DNA of 19,300 bases from Chloroflexota bacterium (GCA_013813905.1 JACCQX010000071.1:1-19300); one strand, 5' to 3'. Shown: positions 1 to 12,315, numbered from the stretch's first letter. Numbers and translations are program-made. The notes: a model not told the origin generated them from the sequence alone.

Positions 1-4551
<4,551 letters not shown>

Positions 4552-4555
<4 letters not shown>

Positions 4556-5364
4556 GCTGAGCCCATCCAGACAGGCGTCCGGTCCGCGCCTGGCCTCAGC
4601 GCGGAGTCTCGTGCCAGGATCTCCTGCGCCAGCTCCCGGTAGGCTTGCGCGCCGGGAGATTCGGGGCTGTAAAGCGTGATGGGCTTCCCGTAGCCAGGTG
4701 CTTCCGCGAGTCGCACGCTACGGGGTACGACCGCGTCGAATACCTGCCCCGGCAGGTGCCGCCGGACTTCTGCGGAGACATCGGCGGAAAGAGTCGTACG
4801 TCCGTCGTACATCGTCAGCAGGATGCCGTTCACGCGGAGACCGGGATTCAGGTTGTCGCGGATGAGGTCGATCGTGGACATGAGTTGCGAGAGACCCTCG
4901 AGCGCGTAGTACTCGCATTGGATCGGGATGAGGACGCTGCGGGCGGCAGTGAGCGCGTTGACGGTGATGAGTCCCAGCGATGGCGGACAGTCCAGAAATA
5001 TGAAGTCGAACCGATCGAGCTCGGAGCGAAGTGCCCGCTGGAGCCTGCGCTCGCGGCCCTCGAGGGCCACCAGTTCGACCTCGACACCCGCCAGCTCCCG
5101 TCCGGACGGGATGATGCGGAGGCCATCTATCTGGCTGAGGCGCTCAAGCTCCACAGCAGGCTGCATGCTGACGAGGAGATCGTAGGCCGAGCCCCCTAGT
5201 CCCTCGCGGTCGATGCCCAATCCGCTGGTGGCGTTGCCCTGGGGATCGAGATCCACTACTAGCACCCGCCGGCCCGACTGTGCCAAGTACGACGCGACGT
5301 TCACCACGGTCGTGGTCTTGCCTACGCCGCCTTTCTGGTTCGCGCAGGCGACGATCTCACCCAC
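4552..5364 (-). CDS. parA: Chromosome partitioning ATPase ParA (Soj family)
   Basis: ParA is a Walker ATPase that binds the nucleoid non-specifically as an ATP dimer and is released by ParB, driving separation of origin regions. The 270-residue protein starts almost directly with the deviant Walker A KGGVGKTTT (residues 11-19), followed by VVDLDPQGNATSGLG (Asp40) and Walker B FIFLDCPPSLG (Asp125). It is a short Soj type without the N-terminal helix-turn-helix domain of plasmid type Ia ParA. The start is GTG at 5364, since the Walker A motif leaves no room for a later one; no strong Shine-Dalgarno sequence is seen before it. It is the first gene of the operon that runs to gyrA, and its stop overlaps the parB start (ATGA). 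Confidence 0.97.
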
Positions 5365-5398
5365 TCAGTGATCGTCTCGAGTGCTTCACGTTCATGGA

Positions 5399-5404
5399 TT
5401 CTAT
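5399..5404 (-). promoter_or_regulatory. Possible -10 element of the parA operon
   Basis: On the minus strand this reads TAGAAT, five of six matches to TATAAT, about 35 bases before the parA GTG. No convincing -35 lies 16-18 bases upstream, so this is only a candidate. Confidence 0.3.
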
Positions 5405-5540
5405 CCGACTCGAAGCGTACGCGCCGTTGGACCGACGCCTTTTCCGGCGACATCTTCGGCGACGGCCCTTATCTGGCCTTTGGCGTCCACTTAGCGGCGC
5501 GCATCATGCCTCCAGGCGTTTGTCGACCCCGGCACGCGAC

Positions 5541-5556
5541 GGTTCCACGTGAAACA
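5541..5556 (+). promoter_or_regulatory. parS: parS-like ParB binding site 1
   Basis: The 16-mer GGTTCCACGTGAAACA matches the bacterial parS consensus TGTTTCACGTGAAACA at 14 of 16 positions, including the central CACGTG and a perfect right half. It lies about 180 bases upstream of parA, where ParB sites are expected. Its inner 14 bases are the exact reverse complement of those of site 2. Confidence 0.88.
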
Positions 5557-5572
5557 TCGATGGCCTCGCCAC

Positions 5573-5588
5573 CGTTTCACGTGGAACG
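5573..5588 (+). promoter_or_regulatory. parS: parS-like ParB binding site 2
   Basis: The 16-mer CGTTTCACGTGGAACG matches TGTTTCACGTGAAACA at 13 of 16 positions, with a good left half and central CACGTG. Its centre is 32 bases from the centre of site 1, close to three helical turns, which would place both on one face of the DNA. Together the two sites make a large inverted repeat. Confidence 0.82.
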
Positions 5589-5706
5589 TCGTCCTCGCAA
5601 CGAGCCCCCCGGGATGGTTGTTGACTGAACCACCGAAGCGACGGTTGCGTGGTCCTTGGAGGCTGAATGACCGCTTCGACCTGGGGAGTTGCAGGCTGTA
5701 TCCGGC

Positions 5707-5712
5707 TATAAT
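5707..5712 (+). promoter_or_regulatory. Possible -10 element for the mreD-mrdA-rodA operon
   Basis: A perfect TATAAT lies 78 bases before the mreD ATG, an otherwise rare sequence in this GC-rich DNA. The best -35-like hexamer, TTGCAG at 5689-5694, is only 12 bases away, too close for a standard sigma-70 promoter; no better one is seen at 16-18 bases. Promoter activity is therefore plausible but unproven. Confidence 0.4.
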
Positions 5713-5790
5713 CGCGGCCGGTGTCCAGCGCCGAGGGCGACAGCGCCGGCACCCACGGACCGGCTCCGGCGCGGAAGGGGGCATCCATCG

Positions 5791-6291
5791 ATGAGCATGC
5801 CCGTCGCCGTCGTCACCGCTTCGCTGGCGGCGCTCCTGGAGACCAGTGTCCTTTCCGAACTCAGCATTGCGGGTGCCAAGCCGGACCTCGTATTCGTCCT
5901 GGCCATCGTTTTCGCGATGGTGGTCGGGTTCGACGAAGCCGTCGCGTTGGCCTTGGTCGGCGGCCTGCTCATCGATGCGCTCACCGGGCGCCCACTCGGC
6001 GCCACTGCGCTGGCCATGCTGGTCGTGACCGGCATATCGGCGCTGATCTCGCGCCTGGCCCGGTCACCTCGATCGGTGACGGTGGGCATCGCGACGTTCG
6101 TCCTCTCGTGGCCCTTCCAGGCCCTTCTGTTGGCGATCCTGGGTATCACGGCGGGCATCGGCATGGCGCCGATACCGGTGCAAGCCTTCCTGGTCATCGC
6201 GATGATGAACAGCCTGATGGCACTGGCGGCTGCCCACGTCACGCAAGCGTTGTACCGTCGCTTCGGTGGCGTCGAGGGCCTGGAATGGTGA
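5791..6291 (+). CDS. mreD: Rod shape-determining membrane protein MreD
   Basis: MreD is a small inner-membrane protein of the elongasome, which directs lateral peptidoglycan synthesis. The 166-residue product is almost wholly hydrophobic, with about five membrane segments (for example KPDLVFVLAIVFAMVVGF and the central GIATFVLSWPFQALLLAIL region), and its length matches the family. The ATG at 5791 is chosen because a GGAAGGGGG purine run lies about nine bases upstream; the open frame extends further upstream, but there without membrane character. ATG at 5797 is a close alternative. Four bases separate its stop from the nearest mrdA start. mreB and mreC, the usual upstream partners, are absent here. 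MreD sequences diverge widely, so the call rests partly on the mrdA-rodA context. Confidence 0.82.
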   Translation: MSMPVAVVTASLAALLETSVLSELSIAGAKPDLVFVLAIVFAMVVGFDEAVALALVGGLLIDALTGRPLGATALAMLVVTGISALISRLARSPRSVTVGIATFVLSWPFQALLLAILGITAGIGMAPIPVQAFLVIAMMNSLMALAAAHVTQALYRRFGGVEGLEW

Positions 6292-6295
6292 CCCC

Positions 6296-8218
6296 GTGAA
6301 CGGCATGTCGCTTGGGGAGCCGGCTCGTCAGGTCCGTCTGTGGCCGCGCTTCATCGTCTTTGCGCTGATCATCGCCCTCGTCGTGGCGACCCTCGGACTG
6401 CGCCTCTTCACCCTCCAGGTCGTCAGCGGCGGCTATTACGCCGGTCTGGCACGAGAGAACCGCATCAGGCTCCAGCCCGTGCGGGCACCCCGCGGGCTCA
6501 TCTTCGACCGCACTGGCCGCCAGTTGGTCGACAACGTGGCCACGTTCGCCGTCAAGGCACGTCCCGCTGATATGCCCTTGAGCCAGCGACCGGCTGTGAT
6601 CGAGCGGCTGGCGACCTTGCTTGACATCTCCGCCGCGGACATCACGGAGGCGCTCGACCGCGCAGCGGCGAACCGCTTCGACCTGGCCAACGTCGCCCGT
6701 GGCGTTCCTGAGGAGATCGCTCTGATCATCCGCGAGGAGCATCTCGAGCTGCCCGGCGTCGAGGTCATCGTTGAGCCACAACGCGAGTATCCCTACGGCG
6801 GGCTGGTAGCACACATCCTGGGTTTCACCGGAGCGGTGACGCCCGACGACCTGGCGCGCGTTGGCAGTCTGGGCTATCTGCATGACGACACCGTCGGCAA
6901 GCAGGGGGTGGAGGCCACCTTCGAAGAGGTCTTGCGCGGTGACTATGGCGTGGAGCAGATCGAGGTCGACGCTCGTGGTGAGGCCATTCGGCTTCTGCGG
7001 ACCCTCCAGCCGGCTGAGCCCGGCAACTCCCTCGAGCTGAGCATCGATGTCGACATCCAGCGTGACGCCGAGACCGCCCTGCGCTGGGCGATGGACCGGA
7101 TCGGTCTGGAGCAAGGCGTGATCATGGCCATGAACCCTCAAACGGGTGAGGTCCTGGCCATGGTCTCGCTGCCAAGCTACGACAACAACTTGTTCGCTAG
7201 GGGGATCTCCACGGCGGATTACCAGGCACTCCTCGATGCACCGGGCGCGCCGCTACGCAACCACGCCATCGTCGATCACGTTCCGCCCGGCTCCACGTAC
7301 AAGCTGGTCGCCGGTGCCGGCGGCCTTCAGGACGGCATCCTCACCGATCGGACCATCCTCCAGACTCGGGCTTACCTGAGCATCGGCTCGACCAAGTACT
7401 GGGACTGGAATCGGCAGGGCTTCGGGCCGCTGAACATCTACGACGGGTTCGGCCGCTCCAGCGACACCTTCTTCTTCCAGATAGCGGGCGAGCTCGGCAT
7501 CGACCGCTTGGCGCACTGGGGAAGCCAGTTCGGCTTCGGCCAGAGGACCGGTATCGACCTGCCCGGCGAGGTGCCGGGCATCCTGCCCACCAATGACTGG
7601 AAGATGAGCCTGATGAACGAGCCCATCTATCCCGGCGAGGTCTACCAGGCCGGTATCGGCCAGGGCTATAACTCGTTCCCGCCCATCCAGGTGCTCAATG
7701 CCTTTGCCGCGCTGGCCAACGGGGGGCGGCTCCTCAAGCCACAGATCGTCCGACGTATCCTGGGACCCAACGGCGAGGTGGTCGATGAGATAGAGCCTCA
7801 GCTGATCCGCCAGTTGCCTTTCGATGCCGACGTGCTGCGCACCATGCGCCGGGCGGCACGGCGGGTGGTGACCATTCGCCAGACCTACAATCTGGTCGAC
7901 CTGCCCATCGTCGTGGCGGGCAAGACCGGCACCGCCGAGTTCGGCGTGCGTGACGCGAAAGGCCGCCTTCCGTACCACTCTTGGTTCGCCGGCTTCGTGC
8001 CCAAGGATCCCTGGAAGAAGGACAGCGACCCGAACGGTGTCGAGGCGGTCTCGCGCACCGACTCGGAGCTGGCGGTCCTTGCCTTCGCCTACGATTCCCG
8101 GACCACCGGCAATGCCGCCACCGAGATCGTCAAGTACTTCCTGCAGTTGCACTACGACCTGGACGTGGATCTGCGTCAGGACTGGATCCTGGAGCGCGAC
8201 AACTTCTATGGGCAGTGA
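6296..8218 (+). CDS. mrdA: Penicillin-binding protein 2 (elongation transpeptidase)
   Basis: This class B PBP is the transpeptidase that crosslinks new lateral-wall peptidoglycan with the RodA polymerase. One N-terminal membrane segment (about residues 19-38) is followed by the dimerisation domain (RAPRGLIFDRTGRQL) and the transpeptidase domain. The active-site motifs are visible: STYK with nucleophile Ser333, SSD in FGRSSDTFFFQ (the PBP2 variant of SxN), and KTGT from Lys543. Length, about 640 residues, is normal. Start choice is uncertain between GTG 6296, just after the mreD stop, ATG 6305, and GTG 6266, which would overlap mreD; no strong ribosome site decides it. It lies between mreD and rodA, the usual order for the elongasome cluster. 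Confidence 0.95.
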   Translation: MNGMSLGEPARQVRLWPRFIVFALIIALVVATLGLRLFTLQVVSGGYYAGLARENRIRLQPVRAPRGLIFDRTGRQLVDNVATFAVKARPADMPLSQRPAVIERLATLLDISAADITEALDRAAANRFDLANVARGVPEEIALIIREEHLELPGVEVIVEPQREYPYGGLVAHILGFTGAVTPDDLARVGSLGYLHDDTVGKQGVEATFEEVLRGDYGVEQIEVDARGEAIRLLRTLQPAEPGNSLELSIDVDIQRDAETALRWAMDRIGLEQGVIMAMNPQTGEVLAMVSLPSYDNNLFARGISTADYQALLDAPGAPLRNHAIVDHVPPGSTYKLVAGAGGLQDGILTDRTILQTRAYLSIGSTKYWDWNRQGFGPLNIYDGFGRSSDTFFFQIAGELGIDRLAHWGSQFGFGQRTGIDLPGEVPGILPTNDWKMSLMNEPIYPGEVYQAGIGQGYNSFPPIQVLNAFAALANGGRLLKPQIVRRILGPNGEVVDEIEPQLIRQLPFDADVLRTMRRAARRVVTIRQTYNLVDLPIVVAGKTGTAEFGVRDAKGRLPYHSWFAGFVPKDPWKKDSDPNGVEAVSRTDSELAVLAFAYDSRTTGNAATEIVKYFLQLHYDLDVDLRQDWILERDNFYGQ

Positions 8219-8272
8219 ACGCGCGACGGCCGGCGGCGCAAGGACCGGCATCGATGGGGGAGCGTTGAGCTG

Positions 8273-9424
8273 ATGGGCACGATGCGCGTCCAGCCGGCGC
8301 GGGCGGGTGCCCTTGGCGCTCGTCCCTCCTCGGGCACGTGGTCCCACTTCGACCTGCAGCTCGCGCTGTACGCCCTGGCCCTGGCCGTGATCGGCCTGCT
8401 GATGGCCTACACCAGCAGTGGCGGCACACCGCTGGAAGCCGGGTCCATCTTCACTCGGGGCCTGATGTGGCTGGCCATCGCCATCGTGATGTTCACCGTG
8501 GCAGCCACCATCGACTACCGCTGGCTCAAGACGCTGGCCTGGCCGGTCTATCTCGTCAACCTCGGGCTGTTGGTGCTCACTCTGGCCACGGGCAGCGGCG
8601 TCGGCGGCGTCTCACGATGGGTGACCATCGGTCCGGTCCAGTTCCAGTTCTCCGAGCTGGCCAAGATCCTGATGGCAGTCGTGCTGGCCAACTATCTGGC
8701 GGGCCGCCAGGGCCAGCTCAAGAGTCTGGCCACCACGCTGGGGGCATTCCTGCTGGTGCTCCCCGCTCTCGCCCTGGTGCTCGTCCAGCCGGACCTGGGC
8801 ACCTCCCTGGTCTTCGGCGCGATCGTCTTCGGAAGCCTCTTCCTTTCCGGCGCGGGGCTGCGTTGGCTGCTGCTGGCTGCGGCCGGCGTCCTGGCGATGG
8901 TGCCCGTCGCCTGGGCGTACATCCTGGAGGATTATCAGAAGCGACGGCTCATCTCGTTCCTGGATCCCTCAGCCGATCCACAGAACTCCGGATATCAGCT
9001 CATCCAGTCACAGATCGCGGTCGGTTCGGGTGGACTGTTCGGCAAGGGCCTGACCAATGGCTCCCAGACGCAGCTCGATTACCTGCCCGTCTCCGCGACC
9101 GACTTCGTGGCGGCCACGCTGGCCGAGGAGCTGGGCTTCGTGGGCGGCGTCGTGCTGCTGCTGCTGTTCGCGATGCTCCTGTGGCGGATCCTCGTCGTAG
9201 GCTGGCGCGCGCGCGATCCATTCGGCTCCGCGTTCGCTGCGGCCATCGCCTCCATGCTGCTCTTTCAGCTCATGGTCAACTTCGGGATGGTCTTGGGCGT
9301 GATGCCGGTGACCGGTATCCCGCTGCCCTTCGTGACGCACGGTGGCGCGTCGCTGACCAGCTACGCCATCGGGCTGGGCATCCTCCAGAGTGTGGCCATG
9401 CGCCAGGGCAGACCCGACTGGTAG
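8273..9424 (+). CDS. rodA: Peptidoglycan glycosyltransferase RodA (SEDS family)
   Basis: RodA polymerises lipid II into glycan strands and forms a complex with PBP2. The 383-residue protein has about ten membrane segments and SEDS signatures: FQFSELAKILMAVVLANY, QPDLGTSLVF, GYQLIQSQIAVGSGGLFGKG, and SATDFVAATLAEELGF, where Asp277 corresponds to the catalytic aspartate. The conserved late motif, usually PLPFVSYGGSS, reads PLPFVTHGGAS. The ATG at 8273 has GGGGGAG about 11 bases before it; the following in-frame ATG at 8282 is an alternative. It follows mrdA after 54 bases and ends the operon, converging with the AI-2E-family gene 37 bases away; I saw no clear hairpin-plus-T-run terminator between them. 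Confidence 0.96.
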   Translation: MGTMRVQPARAGALGARPSSGTWSHFDLQLALYALALAVIGLLMAYTSSGGTPLEAGSIFTRGLMWLAIAIVMFTVAATIDYRWLKTLAWPVYLVNLGLLVLTLATGSGVGGVSRWVTIGPVQFQFSELAKILMAVVLANYLAGRQGQLKSLATTLGAFLLVLPALALVLVQPDLGTSLVFGAIVFGSLFLSGAGLRWLLLAAAGVLAMVPVAWAYILEDYQKRRLISFLDPSADPQNSGYQLIQSQIAVGSGGLFGKGLTNGSQTQLDYLPVSATDFVAATLAEELGFVGGVVLLLLFAMLLWRILVVGWRARDPFGSAFAAAIASMLLFQLMVNFGMVLGVMPVTGIPLPFVTHGGASLTSYAIGLGILQSVAMRQGRPDW

Positions 9425-9461
9425 GCGATCCTGGGCCATGGTAGTCGGCGAGGACGCTTGG

Positions 9462-10811
9462 TCATCGTTCGGCGCCCCGTGGGCCCATGGGCTCGGTGCC
9501 TTCGCTCGGGTCGTCGAGCGACTCAAGATGCGTCTGTTCCGGCTCGGCATCCTCCTGCGGCGGCGCCTGGCGGTCCGGGGGCAGCTCCTGCTCCGATCCC
9601 TGGAGCCGTCCCTGAGCGTCGGGCAGCCGGTCGCGGAAGGGCAGGAGGTCTGGATCGTCGGGCGGCGGCACGGTGGGGTCGTGCTCGCTCAGGCGCCGGA
9701 AGAAGTAGCGGTACAGGTCCCGGCCGGCGGCGGCCAGGGGCAGCGCGAAGATGGCGCCCAACAGCCCCGCGATGGAGGCGCCCACGATGAGCGACAGGAT
9801 CACCGCGGATGGGTGCAGCGCGATAGCGTCGGATTGCACGATGGGCACGAGGATGTTGTTCTCGACCTGCTGCACGATCAGGTACAGCACTACCACGGCG
9901 ATGATGCCCTGCACCGGGTCGCGGACCGTCAGCGCGATGAGCAGCGTGGGGATCATCGAGAGGATGGGGCCGATGATGGGCAACAGCTCGGCCAGCCCGG
10001 CCACCACCGCAAGCAGGATGGCGAAGTCTCCGAAGCGTGGATCGACGGTGAACGACAGGATCTCGAGGCCCACGAAGGTGGCCACCCCGATGACCAGGCC
10101 GAGCAGCACCTGTGCGCGCAGCCAGCGGCCGAAGATGCGATTGACGATGCCCACTGACGCCCAGACATCCCGGCGCCACGTCGCCGGGATGGCCTGGTTG
10201 ATGGCGGCGGCGAGGCTGGGGCGATCCTTCAGCAGGTAGAAGGCCCAGACCGGGATGATGAGGAGGCCGAAGAGCGAGCCGAGGAAGCCCACGACACCCT
10301 GAGCCAGGGGCACGAGCGTGCCCGGGTCCAGGCCTTCGCTGGCCTCGCTGGTGCGTGCCAGCAATCCGTCCACCGCGCTGCGCACGAACGCGGGCAGGTC
10401 CGCCGTGAGATACCAGTCCTGGAGTGCGGACAGGAACGCTGGCGCGTCGGCCACGAACGCCCCGATCTGTCGGACCAAAGGACCCAGCAGGAAGGAGAGG
10501 CCCTGGATGAGGATGGCGATGGTCACGATGTAGATGAGCAGCACGGCCAGTGCTCGGGGCATGCGAAATCGCCCCACGCGTAAGCGCGCCAGGCGGTCGA
10601 CGGCCGGATCCATGATGTAGATCAGGATCAGCCCCAGCACGAAGGGACCGAGCGCGCCGCGCGCCACGTAGAAGATGACGCCCAGCAGGATGACCGTGAG
10701 GATCACCAGCGCCGCTCGTGGCGTGGGCGGACGCAGGCGCGGCGTGGGATCGATGGACGTCGGCGCGATGATCACCGGCTGAGCGCTGGGGATGGCCGGG
10801 GTCATGCTCAT
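9462..10811 (-). CDS. AI-2E family transporter-like membrane protein (UPF0118)
   Basis: Members of this family include TqsA (autoinducer-2 export), PerM and Na+/H+ antiporter homologues, so substrate cannot be given from sequence. The 449-residue protein has a cytosolic Pro-rich N-terminus of about 32 residues, a first pair of membrane segments (about 33-67), another near 86-110, a large soluble segment near 115-175, then a cluster of further membrane segments. Family hallmarks are GLAELLPIIGPILSMIP and VQQVENNILVPIVQSDAIALHPSAVI. The last 78 residues or so form a hydrophilic Pro/Glu/Asp-rich tail. ATG 10811 is chosen; it is 31 bases after the stop of the zinc-ribbon gene, so the two may be cotranscribed. 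No strong ribosome site is seen. Confidence 0.9.
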   Translation of the reverse strand: MSMTPAIPSAQPVIIAPTSIDPTPRLRPPTPRAALVILTVILLGVIFYVARGALGPFVLGLILIYIMDPAVDRLARLRVGRFRMPRALAVLLIYIVTIAILIQGLSFLLGPLVRQIGAFVADAPAFLSALQDWYLTADLPAFVRSAVDGLLARTSEASEGLDPGTLVPLAQGVVGFLGSLFGLLIIPVWAFYLLKDRPSLAAAINQAIPATWRRDVWASVGIVNRIFGRWLRAQVLLGLVIGVATFVGLEILSFTVDPRFGDFAILLAVVAGLAELLPIIGPILSMIPTLLIALTVRDPVQGIIAVVVLYLIVQQVENNILVPIVQSDAIALHPSAVILSLIVGASIAGLLGAIFALPLAAAGRDLYRYFFRRLSEHDPTVPPPDDPDLLPFRDRLPDAQGRLQGSEQELPPDRQAPPQEDAEPEQTHLESLDDPSEGTEPMGPRGAER

Positions 10812-10842
10812 CGGCGCGAGCGTAGCAGAGGGCCAGGGCGGA

Positions 10843-11107
10843 TCACGCTGGCTGAGGCCACCCTGGACGAGGGCCTGATCCGTCGGGCTGCACCGCGACG
10901 AAGACGACCTGACGGCAGCGGGCGCACGCGAGGACCTGGAGGTCGACCAGCGTCTCGCTCATCTGGACCATGCTGAACATGACGGTCATGCCGCCGCTCT
11001 CACCGCCTGTGCGAAATCGGAAGACGCCGCTGTGGCGCAACTCGCCGCCACAGCGGAGGCAATCGGTCCTGATCCCCGTCGTCCGACGCGGATCCCACCT
11101 GGTTCAT
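10843..11107 (-). pseudogene. Small zinc-ribbon protein gene interrupted by a one-base frameshift
   Basis: Reading from the ATG at 11107, which has a strong AGGAGG ribosome site, gives MNQVGSASDDG and then leaves the cysteine-containing frame. Dropping one base of the GGGG run at 11074-11077 joins the frames into an 87-residue protein with Cys16-x2-Cys19 (TDCLRCGGEL) and Cys61-x2-Cys64 (LACARCRQVVFV), a four-cysteine zinc ribbon. The cysteine frame by itself has a stop only 45 bases before the first CxxC and its first usual start is the TTG at 11040, after that motif. The span is 265 bases, exactly 88 codons plus one, as expected for one extra base. Either the gene is recently broken, the base is a sequencing or assembly error, or a programmed shift occurs. 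Small zinc-ribbon proteins of this plan are generally of unknown function. Confidence 0.68.
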
Positions 11108-11117
11108 CTCGGTGCTT

Positions 11118-11123
11118 CCTCCT
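11118..11123 (-). promoter_or_regulatory. Strong ribosome binding site before the zinc-ribbon gene
   Basis: On the minus strand AGGAGG sits ten bases before the ATG at 11107, inside AGAGGAGGAAG. It is one of the best Shine-Dalgarno sequences in the window and shows that translation begins upstream of the frameshift. Confidence 0.7.
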
Positions 11124-11302
11124 CTGGTCATCTCATACCCAGCCGGGTGGTGGCCGCACTCGCGGCGCGTCTGTGAAGTCTGTGCCCATCTGCACACGGC
11201 GAGCGTGCGGCGTTCCAGCAGCAGCAGCGGGCTCGACTCAGGGGCCTGAACCGCTGGGCGGACACGGTCCGTCAGCGATGTGCGCGATGATCCATGGCGT
11301 GA

Positions 11303-12034
11303 GTGTCCATCCTCAGGCCGGCGCAGAGCGGTCATCGGGCGACGGCCCTCCGGACCCTGGCCGAAGCCATCATCAGGATCGACCTTCGTCACCACATTCG
11401 CGTGGCCATCGATGGACCGGATGCAGCCGGCAAGACGACCCTCGGTGATGAGCTGGCAGCCCTGATACAAGCCACTGGGCGTCCGGTCATCCGAGCCTCC
11501 GTCGATGGCTTCCACCGTCCTCGGGTCGCACGCCTGACGCGCGGGACCGAGTCGCCCGAGGGCTACTACCGCGACTCGTTCGACTACCCGGCATTGCACG
11601 AGGTGCTGCTCACGCCCCTGGGGCCTGGCGGCCACCGGCGGTACCGGCGTGCCGTCTTCGACCACCCAACCGACTCGCCGCTGCCGTACGCGACCGAATA
11701 TGCGCCTCATGACGCAGTCCTGCTCTTCGACGGCGTGTTCCTGCTTCGCCCCGAACTCATCGACGCCTGGGACTTCCGGATCTTCGTGACGGTCCCGTTC
11801 GAGGAGACGGTACGTCGGGCCGTGCTCCGCGACCGCGACCTGTTCGGGTCGGAGGCGATCGTGCGGCAGAGATATGCCGAGCGATACCTGCCTGGTCAGC
11901 GGATCTACCTGGAGGAGGTCCGGCCCGAGTCGCTTGCGGACGTCATGGTTGACAACGCCGACCCGCAAGCACCGCAGCTACGCTGGGCATCGGCCGCCGA
12001 CCATCGCCGCCGTGGCGAGAAGGCGTCACGTTGA
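11303..12034 (+). CDS. Uridine kinase-like P-loop kinase
   Basis: The 243-residue protein belongs to the uridine kinase / phosphoribulokinase group of P-loop NTPases, which phosphorylate nucleosides or small metabolites with ATP or GTP. Walker A is GPDAAGKTT (residues 38-46). Next come ASVDGFHRPR, matching the substrate-binding DxFH region of uridine kinases, GYYRDSFDYPAL, a Walker-B-like VLLFDGVFLLRPEL, and an arginine-rich lid RAVLRDRDLFGSE. GTG 11303 is the first possible start because an in-frame TGA lies directly before it; no good ribosome site is seen, and no in-frame ATG precedes the P-loop. It stands alone on the plus strand between an oppositely oriented operon and rplU. Kinase fold is secure; the nucleoside substrate is inferred. 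Confidence 0.85.
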   Translation: MSILRPAQSGHRATALRTLAEAIIRIDLRHHIRVAIDGPDAAGKTTLGDELAALIQATGRPVIRASVDGFHRPRVARLTRGTESPEGYYRDSFDYPALHEVLLTPLGPGGHRRYRRAVFDHPTDSPLPYATEYAPHDAVLLFDGVFLLRPELIDAWDFRIFVTVPFEETVRRAVLRDRDLFGSEAIVRQRYAERYLPGQRIYLEEVRPESLADVMVDNADPQAPQLRWASAADHRRRGEKASR

Positions 12035-12082
12035 CCACGAGGGATGGCGACGCCGCCATCACGGTCGTCCGGGATGCCGGAA

Positions 12083-12118
12083 CCTTGGCATGCCGGGCGT
12101 GCCAACCGACGGATCGCG
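12083..12118 (+). repeat. Imperfect direct repeat, copy 1
   Basis: CCTTGGCATGC at 12083-12093 recurs exactly at 12248-12258. In both copies a CGGGCG-like segment and GGATCGCG (12111-12118 here, 12270-12277 in copy 2) follow, with copy 1 longer by about six bases. The copies are 165 bases apart. Confidence 0.6.
12085..12105 (+). terminator. Hairpin after the kinase gene, possible terminator without T-run
   Basis: TTGGCATG (12085-12092) can pair with CGTGCCAA (12098-12105) around a five-base CCGGG loop, eight pairs with one G-U. It begins 51 bases after the kinase stop. No T-tract follows, so termination is only a possibility. Confidence 0.35.
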
Positions 12119-12182
12119 TTCGGGGCCACCACCGTCGAACGCCGCCTGCGACGTCATTCAGCCACGGGCGTGCCGATTCGAG

Positions 12183-12243
12183 GAGGAAGGCCCTTGGCGG
12201 GCTCCAGTGAGGGGACCAAGCGGCTCCGAAGCCGGCCTTCCTC
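12183..12243 (+). other. Branched stem-loop, 10-bp closing stem
   Basis: GAGGAAGGCC (12183-12192) is the exact reverse complement of GGCCTTCCTC (12234-12243). Inside, CTTGG (12193-12197) pairs with CCAAG (12216-12220), and CGGCT (12221-12225) can pair with AGCCG (12230-12234, sharing one base with the closing stem). The result resembles a three-way RNA junction. It may be a small RNA, part of a long rplU leader or an extragenic palindrome; the sequence alone does not decide. Confidence 0.45.
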
Positions 12244-12247
12244 GGTT

Positions 12248-12277
12248 CCTTGGCATGCTCGGCGCACCGGGATCGCG
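12248..12277 (+). repeat. Imperfect direct repeat, copy 2
   Basis: This second copy of the CCTTGGCATGC...GGATCGCG element directly follows the branched stem-loop. Unlike copy 1 it cannot form the eight-pair hairpin because its central bases differ. Confidence 0.6.
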
Positions 12278-12291
12278 GGGAGACGAAAGTC

Positions 12292-12315
12292 ACTGCCCGC
12301 TTAGCGGGAGACAGT
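12292..12315 (+). other. Hairpin with 3-base bulge upstream of the rplU promoter
   Basis: CCCGC (12296-12300) and GCGGG (12304-12308) pair around a TTA loop. After an AGA bulge, ACTG (12292-12295) pairs with CAGT (12312-12315). A further small ACAG/CTGT hairpin (12311-12314 with 12318-12321) competes with the outer part. No T-run follows. Confidence 0.45.

Larger units (their letters stand above)
5365..5790. other. Divergent intergenic region between parA and mreD
   Basis: This 426-base stretch separates the leftward parA operon from the rightward mreD operon. It holds the two parS-like sites at 5541-5588, a weak -10-like element facing parA and a perfect TATAAT facing mreD. I saw no DnaA-box cluster (TTATNCACA), so nothing marks it as a replication origin. 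Short open frames on both strands here have no recognisable protein features. Confidence 0.7.

Noticed and set aside
5380..5393. Third parS-like sequence around TGCTTCACGTTCAT
   Set aside because: It matches only the left half and the centre of parS; CACGTG is broken to CACGTT.
5368..5628. Small plus-strand open frame over the parS region
   Set aside because: It reads through both ParB sites and has no ribosome site or recognisable motif.
5365..5790. Replication origin next to parA
   Set aside because: No cluster of DnaA boxes and no dnaA or dnaN gene is visible; parS sites alone do not show an origin.
9425..9461. Bidirectional terminator between rodA and the AI-2E-family gene
   Set aside because: The 37-base gap has only a short CCATGG palindrome and no stable stem with T-run.
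11000..11968. Minus-strand open frame of 322 codons opposite the kinase gene
   Set aside because: Its composition is Arg/Gly/Pro-rich without motifs, whereas the plus strand shows a full P-loop kinase. Only its last part near 11107 matters, as the start of the zinc-ribbon gene.
12044..12304. Possible small plus-strand gene between the kinase and rplU
   Set aside because: The frame crosses the hairpins and direct repeats, has no ribosome site and no protein-like features.
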